5,082 bases of DNA from an uncultured Eubacteriales bacterium (lineage in GTDB: Bacteria > Bacillota > Clostridia > Oscillospirales > CAG-272), in assembly GCA_900555785.1 (NCBI GenBank), contig USMO01000123.1, positions 1 through 5,082 on the forward strand, read 5' to 3'. Shown here piece by piece: positions 1 through 5,082 of this stretch; positions within the stretch are counted from its first letter, which is position 1, and every line of letters starts with the position of its first letter. The notes under the pieces were generated by a model. It was given only the letters and a program-made list of their open reading frames with translations, had not been told where the DNA came from and made no database searches. Position numbers and translations under genes: made by a program.

Positions 1-2234
1 GCCGCCGCAAGGCTGCCGTACCCGCGCACATACCGGCGCTCCGTCTCCGGAACCGCGCGGAATGCGGTCAGCGCAGCCTGAAGGGACGCCTTGTAACCGG
101 CAGAGCCGGGCGCCGCGACCGCCGCAATGGCAGCCTCGGCTGCGGAAACAGCGGCTGCGGTCTCTTCGTCCGCTTCCGCACGCATGTCGTAGAGCGCACG
201 CATGCCGTTCTCAAACCGCCAGTAGGACACCAGCGCGTAGGTTGCCTGGTCGTTTGCCATCGAGTTCCATCCGGCGTTCAGCACGTGACCGAACCCGCCC
301 GAGGGCGTCAGGAACCGCATCAGCCCGTCCAGGAGCGTCTTGCTGCTGCCGGTCCGGAACCGCGCATCGGTTGCAGGGTCGATTCCGACCGAGCAGAGCG
401 CCACCAGGACCTGCGCAACGCTTTCCGCGTTGTCGGTGCCCCAGGAGCTGAAGCCGCCGTTTTCGTTCTGCATCACGCCCAGAACCTCCAGCGCTTCGTC
501 CACGCAGGTCCGGACGGTCTTCGAGACCTCTTCCCCGCTGTTTTCATTGACATACGTATACACGGTATCATCATTATAATACGGTGCCAGCGCCTGAATC
601 GCCATTGCGGTCATATCGACGTCGGAGGTGCTGCCAAAGCCACCCAGCACCCAGCCGCCGTAGCGGTTGCCCATTGTGCCGTCGGTCAGCTGCAGCTTCA
701 GAATCTCGCGGATAAAGGTCTCTCTCGGATACTTTGCATCCGCAGGAACTTCATAGTTTCCGGCGTCCAGCGCCAGCAGACCCCAAATCCAGCCGTTCAG
801 CCCCTGCGTGCCGGGTCCTTCCTGCAGCGCGTTCTGATAGCAGCCGTCCGCAACCAGGTTAATCGGCTTCCCGTTGTAGGTGCCGAAAGCAGTCGGGTCG
901 CCGCCGAGCGCCGCAATTGCCAGAATTGCCCGGTGCCACTCGGTTGCCTTGGTCTGGTGCAGCAGCCCGCCGTTCTCCGCGTAGGTCTTCTCAATGTATG
1001 CCCGAAGCGAGGCAAGATAGTCCCCGTATCCGGTTCCGTCCTGCACCATGGGGACATACTCCCCGAAGCTCAGGTACCCGAACCGCCCCATCGCAATCGC
1101 CATCCAGTCGGTTGCCGTTGAGCTTGCACCGGCAAGGTATGCCGCATTGCCCAGCAGGCTGCCCTCGATGCCTCCGTTGGTCTTGACGCTGTTCACCGCC
1201 GCACGGATGAGCGCTGCCAGCTCGGCAGAAAGCGCCGTCCGCTCGGAGAATGCCGGATACACCGGCGCATCGGTCGAAAGCCCGGCTTCCCATTTGAGCG
1301 CCGGGGCGGTCTCGCCGTCCGTGTAAGCGTCGCCCATCATCGCGGCGGTGATTGCCGTTACCCCGTCCGCTTTGGAGTCGGTCGCCACGCCTTCGGCCGT
1401 TGTCAGGTAGTAGCAACCGGTTACCGCGCCCTTGGTGATCCCCGCCACAGCGCCGATGTTGTTCTCGTAGCCTGCCGAATCCAGCACGGTCCCGGCATTG
1501 TAGCAGGCGGTAAACACGGTGTTTGCCCGCTTGAAACCGCCGCCGACACCGCCAACCGTCGCGGGGCCTTTGACCGTTCCGAGATTGTAACAGTTTTCCA
1601 CCGTTCCGTTTCCGTAGGTCTGCCCGACGATGCCGCCGACATACCCGGTCGTGCCGGTAATCGCGCCGGTGTTAAAGCAGCCGCTGACGGTGCAGGCACC
1701 GTTTGCATAGCCGACCACACCGCCGACGCCGCTGCCGCCCGTAATTACCGCGCGGTTGCCGCACTGCAGTACCTTGCCGCCCGACAGCAGGTAGTTAACC
1801 ACGCCGCCAACCGTGCTGATGCTGTTGGTGCAGGTCACCTCGCCGTCCACAACCAGTCCCTGCACCGTCCCGCCGACATAGCCGAAGAATCCGGCTGCCA
1901 CGCCCGATGCGGAAGCGGAGATGTACAGCCCGCTGACGGTATGGTAGCCGCCGTCAAACGTGCCCTTAAAAGCAGTTGTTTTGGTCTTGCCGATCGGGGT
2001 CCAGGGATTGCTCTCCCCGCCCAGATAGATGTTGACCGTCAGGCGAACGGTCTTGCCTTCAAACGAATCGCCGCCGTTGACCGCATCCGCAAACGCCATC
2101 AGCGCCTCGTAGCTGTCAATCACCGTCACGTCCGGCTCCGCGCTCTCCTCAGCCGCTGCGCCGAACGGAATCACCGTCAGGAGCAGGACCAACGCCAGAA
2201 GCCCGCAGAGCACTCTGTTGTGCTTGGTTCTCAT
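1..2234 (-). CDS. Secreted GLUG-repeat / alpha-alpha toroid protein, transcobalamin-like, 3' end cut by window
   Basis: The frame is open from ATG at 2234 to the window edge (744 codons) with no stop. Residues 1-28 form a signal peptide: basic MRTKHNR, a Leu-rich core, and an AAA|EE cleavage site. FDGG at 93-96 and about six GLUG-like units (113-282) follow, ending in an APALKW segment. Residues ~332-684 look like a prenyltransferase/squalene-oxidase alpha-alpha toroid: repeated inner helices such as TDWMAIAMGRFG (W377), WHRAILAIAALGGDP (W433), DVDMTAMAIQAL (D538) and NDQATYALVSYW (D662), each near a GG-turn such as GGLL, GGFSSW or GGFGH. Residues 685-744 are Ala-rich helices of the small-bundle type found in clostridial surface proteins. 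Known: this toroid is the N-terminal fold of intrinsic factor and transcobalamin, and bacterial versions often end in a DUF4430 (transcobalamin C-terminal-like) domain, which would lie off-window. Inferred: extracellular corrinoid binding, supported by the upstream cobalamin riboswitch. A generic adhesin is the alternative. The start is fixed by the signal peptide and a GGAGGA site. Confidence 0.9.
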   Translation of the reverse strand, partial: MRTKHNRVLCGLLALVLLLTVIPFGAAAEESAEPDVTVIDSYEALMAFADAVNGGDSFEGKTVRLTVNIYLGGESNPWTPIGKTKTTAFKGTFDGGYHTVSGLYISASASGVAAGFFGYVGGTVQGLVVDGEVTCTNSISTVGGVVNYLLSGGKVLQCGNRAVITGGSGVGGVVGYANGACTVSGCFNTGAITGTTGYVGGIVGQTYGNGTVENCYNLGTVKGPATVGGVGGGFKRANTVFTACYNAGTVLDSAGYENNIGAVAGITKGAVTGCYYLTTAEGVATDSKADGVTAITAAMMGDAYTDGETAPALKWEAGLSTDAPVYPAFSERTALSAELAALIRAAVNSVKTNGGIEGSLLGNAAYLAGASSTATDWMAIAMGRFGYLSFGEYVPMVQDGTGYGDYLASLRAYIEKTYAENGGLLHQTKATEWHRAILAIAALGGDPTAFGTYNGKPINLVADGCYQNALQEGPGTQGLNGWIWGLLALDAGNYEVPADAKYPRETFIREILKLQLTDGTMGNRYGGWVLGGFGSTSDVDMTAMAIQALAPYYNDDTVYTYVNENSGEEVSKTVRTCVDEALEVLGVMQNENGGFSSWGTDNAESVAQVLVALCSVGIDPATDARFRTGSSKTLLDGLMRFLTPSGGFGHVLNAGWNSMANDQATYALVSYWRFENGMRALYDMRAEADEETAAAVSAAEAAIAAVAAPGSAGYKASLQAALTAFRAVPETERRYVRGYGSLAA
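1389..1898 (-). repeat. Tandem GLUG-like protein repeats (about six units of 28-30 residues)
   Basis: Within the secreted protein, residues ~113-282 repeat a pattern of VGG(V/I)VG, then a short turn, then a V..C(Y/F)N.G.(V/I)TG strand. Conserved cysteines fall at residues 158, 186, 215, 244 and 274, a spacing of 28-30. The units are clear at protein level and diverged at DNA level. GLUG repeats usually build elongated beta-structures in surface proteins, so this stretch probably acts as a stalk or scaffold before the toroid domain. The regularly spaced cysteines are unusual for an exported protein and could stack in the beta-solenoid. Confidence 0.75.
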
Positions 2235-2350
2235 AAACGCATCCTCCAAAAGATAACTTGATCTGCGGCAACTGACCGGCTGTGCCGCGCACGGGTTCTG
2301 CCTCTGACGCAAGAGCATTTCCGCCCCAATCCGCTTCCATCAGCCGGCAT
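2231..2350 (-). CDS. Possible 39-codon upstream ORF overlapping the toroid-protein start
   Basis: After the leader terminator, the minus strand has GGGAGGG, 8 nt, then ATG at 2350. This opens a 39-codon Arg-rich frame beginning MPADGSGLGRK and ending in TGA. That TGA overlaps the downstream ATG (ATGA at 2231-2234), the usual geometry for translational coupling. The peptide resembles nothing I recognise and has no membrane segment or signal. Its Arg-heavy composition may simply reflect reading GC-rich noncoding leader in an open frame. The evidence is only the RBS spacing and the overlap, so it may be a regulatory leader ORF or chance. Confidence 0.3.
   Translation of the reverse strand: MPADGSGLGRKCSCVRGRTRARHSRSVAADQVIFWRMRL
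2242..2247 (-). promoter_or_regulatory. Ribosome-binding site of the toroid-protein gene
   Basis: The minus strand reads GGAGGA, then 7 nt (TGCGTTT), then ATG at 2234. This near-perfect Shine-Dalgarno site sets the start of the secreted protein. It lies inside the last codons of the possible upstream ORF at 2231-2350. Confidence 0.85.
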
Positions 2351-2367
2351 CCGTTTTCCCTCCCTTC

Positions 2368-2401
2368 AAAAAAGCGCCTCCACCCATTCGGGCAGAGACG
2401 C
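2368..2401 (-). terminator. Intrinsic terminator in the leader (riboswitch expression platform)
   Basis: On the minus strand, GCGTCTCTGCCC (2401-2390) pairs with GGGTGGAGGCGC (2385-2374) over a GAAT loop. This gives 12 continuous pairs including three G-U wobbles, followed directly by six T (2373-2368). It lies 134 nt before the start codon of the toroid-protein gene and about 100 nt after the aptamer. That is the expected position for ligand-controlled transcription attenuation: ligand binding would favour this hairpin and stop transcription before the gene. I could not identify a clear antiterminator by eye. Confidence 0.85.
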
Positions 2402-2469
2402 CAATGCGCCGACAGACACCAGCCCCGGCGGGCAGCGCGCCCCCGGGTCCCCATTGGACCGGTCGGTCG

Positions 2470-2491
2470 CACGCTTCTCACCCAAGACGTG
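2470..2491 (-). other. Leader hairpin just downstream of the riboswitch P1
   Basis: The minus-strand RNA forms CACG-U-CUU / AAG-CGUG (7 pairs, one bulge) with a 7-nt loop GGGUGAG. It starts 8 nt after the P1 helix of the aptamer. In cobalamin riboswitches a hairpin at this place often makes a kissing loop with aptamer loop L5. I do not see a convincing complementary loop here, so that role is only a suggestion. A second small hairpin (GGUCC/GGACC, 2446-2460) follows. Confidence 0.5.
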
Positions 2492-2498
2492 TGGAACC

Positions 2499-2659
2499 AA
2501 AGACACAGCGGTTCCTGACTCATGACGCAGAGCACCCTCCAAAAGCACGCCGCCGGAGCCCCGGGGCGCGCACGTCAAATACAGGAATGGCGGTTGTTCC
2601 GGATTTGAACCGGATTCCTTTTCATCTACTCAGCTTACAACTTTTCAAACCGTATCTTT
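2499..2659 (-). ncRNA. Cobalamin riboswitch (divergent B12-box aptamer)
   Basis: Read on the minus strand, the segment carries the cobalamin-aptamer landmarks in order. (a) P1: AAAGAUAC (2659-2652) pairs with GUGUCUUU (2506-2499). (b) GGUU (2651-2648) pairs with AACC (2513-2510). (c) AAAAGGAA corresponds to the usual AAAAGGGAA. (d) The UCCGG/CCGGA arm (2614-2598) has loop UUCAAAU, matching GGUGnAAnUCC except for one base. (e) CAACCGCC...CUGUA corresponds to the CnGnCCC...CUGU region. (f) A UGACG/CGUCA helix (2577-2573 with 2527-2523) encloses a very GC-rich hairpin (2571-2545). (g) The B12 box GAGUCAGGAACCGCU (2521-2507) follows. The family binds adenosyl-, methyl- or hydroxocobalamin and turns off uptake and biosynthesis genes. 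Here it precedes a transcobalamin-like gene and an intrinsic terminator, so transcriptional OFF control is inferred. It diverges enough that a covariance-model search should confirm it. Confidence 0.75.
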
Positions 2660-2681
2660 CTTCGCTTATTCAGTTGGCAAC

Positions 2682-2710
2682 AGTATACCATATTTTTCTT
2701 TCCAATGCAA
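2682..2710 (-). promoter_or_regulatory. Promoter of the riboswitch leader
   Basis: The minus strand has TTGCAT (2710-2705), a 17-nt spacer and TATACT (2687-2682), with TG at the extended -10 position (2690-2689). Transcription should start near A2675, 16 nt before the aptamer's P1 helix, giving a leader of about 440 nt to the start codon at 2234. The -35 box begins 33 nt after the lysR stop codon. Confidence 0.8.
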
Positions 2711-2742
2711 GAGAAAAACAAATTTTTGCAGAAAAAACAAGG

Positions 2743-3621
2743 TTATTCGGCAAGAATCAGCCGCTCCAGCTCCTTTGCCGCAATGCTGAGCGCCTGCTCG
2801 TGCCGCTTCACGATGCGGATCTCCCGCCCGGGAAGCGGCTTTTCGGTTTCGATCACCGAAAAGCCCTCTGCACCGGCAAGAAATTCCTCCGGGACAAATC
2901 CGACCCCAAGATCCATTTTCACCATCGGCAGAATCTGGTCTGCCGTTGCCGCCTCGATCTCCGGCTGATAGCACAGCCCCTCCCCCGCAAAGAACTGCGA
3001 GTACAGCTCAAACGATTTGGTCTGTGCGCCAAGCGAGATCATCGGATAGCGCAACAGCTCCGCAAATCCGACCCGCCTGCCGGTCAGCTCCGGGAAAGCG
3101 GTGCCGCAGACGGCGACCTCGTGAAATTTCCGCACCGTGATCTCCTGGGTCATGGCGGACGGCAACGTCGGCGTGGTCACAACCGCAAGGTCCGCAATCC
3201 CGTTTTTGATCGCATCAATCGCCTGCGGCGTGGAGTGGTTGCTGATCTTCATCCGGATGCCCGGATAAAGCGCCCGGTATTTTTTCAGCACCGGAAGCAG
3301 AACGCAGTGCAAGGCAACCTCGCTTGCCGCCACATAGACCGATCCGGTTCTGAGATTTCTGCTCTCAAGGATCTCCGCCTCCCCTGCCTCAATATTTTCA
3401 AATGCGATACGGACGTGCCGGAAAAGCCGTTCGCCCTCCGGCGTCAGCTTCATTCCACGGTTATTCCGGATAAACAGCGGGCATCCCAGCTCCCCCTCCA
3501 GCATTTTGACCGCCCTTGTCAGGTTGGGCTGGTTGTTCAGAAGCACCTTTGCCGCCTGTGTGACGTTCCCGTACTTGGCAACATAATAAAAGATCCGATA
3601 ATAATCATAGCTGATATCCAT
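2743..3621 (-). CDS. LysR-family transcriptional regulator
   Basis: This complete 292-residue protein has the usual LysR length. An N-terminal winged helix-turn-helix spans residues ~1-65: YYRIFYYVAKYGNVTQAAK, then the recognition helix NNQPNLTRAVKMLE, then the wing GCPLFIRNNRGMKLTPEG. A linker helix follows, then an effector-binding domain from ~92 to 292 (TGSVYVAASE, LPVLKKYRALYPGI, GIADLAVV, DLGVGFVPEEFL). The family binds DNA as a tetramer, senses a small metabolite, and often controls a divergent neighbour and itself. The start at 3621 is chosen because GGAGG lies 7 nt upstream and the protein then begins MDISYDYY. An in-frame ATG at 3663 would add 14 residues without homology-like character, has no good RBS, and runs through a palindrome. 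The gene diverges from the kinase-like/MATE operon, its likely target. The effector cannot be told from sequence. Confidence 0.95.
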   Translation of the reverse strand: MDISYDYYRIFYYVAKYGNVTQAAKVLLNNQPNLTRAVKMLEGELGCPLFIRNNRGMKLTPEGERLFRHVRIAFENIEAGEAEILESRNLRTGSVYVAASEVALHCVLLPVLKKYRALYPGIRMKISNHSTPQAIDAIKNGIADLAVVTTPTLPSAMTQEITVRKFHEVAVCGTAFPELTGRRVGFAELLRYPMISLGAQTKSFELYSQFFAGEGLCYQPEIEAATADQILPMVKMDLGVGFVPEEFLAGAEGFSVIETEKPLPGREIRIVKRHEQALSIAAKELERLILAE

Positions 3622-3628
3622 TTTTACG

Positions 3629-3633
3629 CCTCC
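3629..3633 (-). promoter_or_regulatory. Ribosome-binding site deciding the lysR start
   Basis: GGAGG on the minus strand lies 7 nt before the ATG at 3621. This supports the 292-residue form over the longer in-frame start at 3663. Confidence 0.85.
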
Positions 3634-3647
3634 GTAGAAATATATTT

Positions 3648-3659
3648 TTGATATATCAA
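3648..3659. promoter_or_regulatory. Perfect 12-bp palindrome, candidate LysR operator
   Basis: TTGATATATCAA is a perfect inverted repeat 26 bp upstream of the lysR start codon, in the divergent intergenic region. T3647 and A3659 also satisfy the T-N11-A spacing of LysR boxes. It probably sits in or next to the lysR promoter/5' UTR, which would suit autorepression. AT-rich sequence produces such palindromes by chance fairly easily, so the operator role is inferred. Confidence 0.45.
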
Positions 3660-3676
3660 TCATATAAAATTAAGAT

Positions 3677-3705
3677 TTTACATATTCCTGCAATTGAATT
3701 ATAAT
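3677..3705 (+). promoter_or_regulatory. Promoter of the kinase-like/MATE operon
   Basis: TTTACA (3677-3682), a 17-nt spacer and a consensus TATAAT (3700-3705) predict transcription starting near 3712. This leaves a leader of about 60 nt before the ATG at 3771. It is the only near-consensus rightward promoter in the intergenic region. No comparably clear promoter for lysR was found on the other strand. Confidence 0.75.
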
Positions 3706-3712
3706 ATAGACG

Positions 3713-3739
3713 TACAGAAAAGTCAAGCAAAATTCTGTA
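3713..3739. repeat. Inverted repeat TACAGAA-N13-TTCTGTA at the predicted start of transcription
   Basis: Two perfect 7-bp arms (3713-3719 and 3733-3739) are separated by 13 bp and begin at the predicted +1 of the rightward promoter. They could be an operator for a dimeric regulator, with arm centres about two helical turns apart, or a weak 5'-UTR stem-loop. The sequence alone does not distinguish these. Confidence 0.45.
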
Positions 3740-3770
3740 ACTTTTTCAATTATCAGGGTGGTGCAAGCAA

Positions 3771-4403
3771 ATGAAAAGTACGATCATCTGCATTGGCAGA
3801 CAATACGGAAGCGGCGGACGGGAGGTCGGCGAAAAGCTGGCGGAGCGTCTGGGCGTTACCTGCTACGACAAACTACTGATCCAGCAAGCAGCACAGGATG
3901 CGGGACTTGCCGAGGAAGCCGTGGCGGAAAATGACGAAAGACCGATCGGGCTTTGCGCAATGGTATCCGGAAATCCTTTTGCCGACAGTGCGGCGCTCAG
4001 CAAAGCCTTTTATTCCGAGGAACAACGTGTTTTTGAAGCGGAACGGCAAGCCATTGTGGAAATTGCCGCAAAGGGTCCCTGCGTTATCATCGGTCGTTGC
4101 GCTTCTTCTGTCCTGCGCAGTCTTGATTACGATATTCTTTCGGTGTTCGTCTATGCGGACAGCGACGACCGTGCCAGACGGATTGCCAAACGCAACGGCA
4201 TCTCCGAAAAGGCGGCGCTCCGGAAAGCCGAAAAGGTTGACCGGATGCGGAAACGGTATTTTGACTTTTATTCCGACACCCCATGGGGCGAGATGGCAAG
4301 CTACGATCTGATGATCTCCTCCAGCCGCTACGGCATAGACGGCACGGTGGACGTGATCGCAAAGGCAGTTTCGGACGAAAAACCGGAGGAGAAAGAGAAA
4401 TGA
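3771..4403 (+). CDS. Cytidylate kinase-like family protein
   Basis: This complete 210-residue protein matches the cytidylate kinase-like (Cytidylate_kin2) family in length and landmarks. It has an N-terminal nucleotide-binding loop GRQYGSGGREVG (residues 9-20), with Gly-Gly-Arg in place of the usual Gly-Lys-Thr/Ser. Other landmarks are YDK (32-34), a VIIGRCA strand-turn (~105-111), a basic lid-like region (DDRARRIAKRNGIS, K..DRMRKRYF), and a C-terminal WG....YDLMISSSRYGID segment. Family members have a P-loop kinase fold and are presumed nucleotide or small-molecule kinases, but few have a proven substrate. It is therefore not annotated as the housekeeping Cmk. It ends in a charged EKPEEKEK tail. 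The RBS is weak (GGGTGG, 9 nt before ATG). Its stop overlaps the start of the MATE gene (ATGA), so the two are co-transcribed and probably coupled. Control by the divergent LysR protein is inferred. Confidence 0.9.
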   Translation: MKSTIICIGRQYGSGGREVGEKLAERLGVTCYDKLLIQQAAQDAGLAEEAVAENDERPIGLCAMVSGNPFADSAALSKAFYSEEQRVFEAERQAIVEIAAKGPCVIIGRCASSVLRSLDYDILSVFVYADSDDRARRIAKRNGISEKAALRKAEKVDRMRKRYFDFYSDTPWGEMASYDLMISSSRYGIDGTVDVIAKAVSDEKPEEKEK

Positions 4404-5082
4404 ACAAGGATCTGACCGTCGGAAAGCCGGCAAGCGTTCTTTGCCGCTTCTGCCTCCCGCTTTTCGGCAGTATTATCTTTCAGCAGCTCTACAATATCGC
4501 CGACAGCTTCGTTGCCGGAAAATTCATCGGTGACAACGCCCTTGCCGCCGTCGGGAACAGCTATGAGATCACGCTGATCTTCATCGCTTTCGCTTTCGGC
4601 TGCAACATCGGCTGTTCGGTCGTTGCGGCACAGCTGTTCGGCGCCAGACGCTACAAGGATCTCAAAAGCGCCGTTTATACCGCTCTGATCTCCAGTGCGG
4701 TCATCTGTGCCGTTCTGATGGCGGTCGGCATGATTTTCTGCAACAGCCTGTTGCACCTGATCCGTACCCCGGAGGAAGTGTTTGCGGACTCCAGGCTGTA
4801 CCTTGACATCTACATTCTCGGCTTGCCGTTCGTATTTCTATACAACGTGGCAACCGGAATTTTTTCGGCGCTCGGTGACTCGAAAACGCCGTTCATTTTC
4901 CTTGCCTGCTCCTCGCTCTCCAATATCGGCGTGGACATTCTCTTTGTCACAGCCTTCCGGATGGGAGTTGCCGGCGTGGCATGGGCAACCTTCCTCTGCC
5001 AGGGCGTCAGCTGTATTCTTGCGCTCGCCTTTGTGTTCCGCCGGTTCCGTAAGATCGAAACGGTCGGAAAAATCCGGATTTT
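4400..5082 (+). CDS. MATE-family multidrug/metabolite efflux transporter, 3' end cut by window
   Basis: The first 227 residues are present, about half of the usual 440-460, and the frame is open to the right edge. The N-terminus is typical of MATE transporters: a short cytoplasmic lead, then FCLPLFGSIIFQQLYNIADS (17-36), which matches the conserved P...Q.LYN..D core of TM1. VAGKFIGDNALAAVG (38-52) and an FGCNIGCSVVAAQLFGA segment (66-82) follow. Hydrophobic helices lie near 17-36, 56-80, 92-114, 135-157, 164-186 and 190-213, with the conserved GDSKTP turn (159-164). MATE proteins export organic cations, drugs or metabolites across the cytoplasmic membrane using Na+ or H+ gradients. The ATG at 4400 overlaps the kinase-like gene's TGA, and GGAGG lies 10 nt upstream. 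The substrate is unknown. Confidence 0.95.
   Translation, partial: MNKDLTVGKPASVLCRFCLPLFGSIIFQQLYNIADSFVAGKFIGDNALAAVGNSYEITLIFIAFAFGCNIGCSVVAAQLFGARRYKDLKSAVYTALISSAVICAVLMAVGMIFCNSLLHLIRTPEEVFADSRLYLDIYILGLPFVFLYNVATGIFSALGDSKTPFIFLACSSLSNIGVDILFVTAFRMGVAGVAWATFLCQGVSCILALAFVFRRFRKIETVGKIRI

Noticed and set aside
285..1121. Long rightward open frame (about 278 codons) over the toroid region
   Set aside because: It is antisense to the toroid-protein gene, lacks a family signature, and is explained by codon bias of the real gene.
2149..2535. Leftward 128-codon frame in the leader
   Set aside because: It starts inside the B12 box region, runs through the terminator and into the toroid-protein gene in another frame, and its composition is not protein-like.
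2590..2614. tRNA 3' half on the minus strand (GGTTCAAATCC flanked by a 5-bp stem, as in a T-arm)
   Set aside because: No 5' acceptor strand complementary to ACAACCG occurs at tRNA distance, no anticodon arm can be drawn, and the CCA register is wrong. The segment fits the cobalamin aptamer's P4-L4 arm, with P1 and the B12 box in place.
2404..3651. Long rightward open frame (about 415 codons)
   Set aside because: It lies antisense to the well-supported lysR gene and the riboswitch leader. Its translation is rich in Arg, Pro and His with no recognisable domain or RBS, as expected for a GC-rich shadow frame.
3622..3663. Longer lysR start at 3663 (14 extra residues)
   Set aside because: There is no suitable RBS. 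The shorter start at 3621 has GGAGG at ideal spacing and gives the normal LysR N-terminus, and the extension would run through the palindrome at 3648-3659.
1..5082. CRISPR array, insertion sequence, or phage attachment site
   Set aside because: No spaced direct DNA repeats, transposase, integrase or flanking terminal repeats were seen. The GLUG repeats are protein-level repeats only.

Overview
The window reads as a chromosomal piece of a moderately GC-rich Gram-positive anaerobe, most likely a gut-type Clostridia (Oscillospiraceae/Ruminococcaceae-like). This is inferred from three things: GGAGG ribosome-binding sites with 7-10 nt spacing, a secreted GLUG-repeat plus alpha/alpha-toroid surface protein, and the cytidylate kinase-like/MATE gene pair. 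The species cannot be named from the sequence.

Layout. (1) 1-2234, minus strand: the first 744 codons of a large secreted protein whose C-terminus lies beyond the left edge. It has a signal peptide, about six GLUG-like repeats, a prenyltransferase/squalene-oxidase-type (intrinsic factor/transcobalamin-like) alpha-alpha toroid, and the start of a helical-bundle region. (2) 2235-2710, minus strand: a roughly 440-nt leader for that gene. It holds a strong promoter (TTGCAT-17-TATACT with an extended -10), a divergent cobalamin riboswitch with a recognisable B12 box and a closing P1 helix, a 12-bp hairpin plus U6 intrinsic terminator, and a possible 39-codon upstream ORF whose stop overlaps the gene's start. 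(3) 2743-3621, minus strand: a complete LysR-family regulator. (4) 3622-3770: an AT-rich divergent intergenic region with a near-consensus promoter for the rightward genes and two inverted repeats. (5) 3771-5082, plus strand: a cytidylate kinase-like ATPase fold gene, translationally coupled (ATGA) to a MATE-family efflux transporter cut by the right edge.

How the parts fit together. The most interesting signal is the pairing of a B12-responsive leader with a secreted protein whose central domain has the fold used by animal cobalamin carriers. The inference is a bacterial surface corrinoid-binding protein that is made when cobalamin is scarce and shut off by transcription termination when it is abundant. 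The right half looks like a standard LysR arrangement: the regulator diverges from, and probably controls, the kinase-like/MATE operon. Nothing visible ties that operon to cobalamin, although lysR lies directly upstream of the riboswitch leader on the same strand with no convincing terminator between them.
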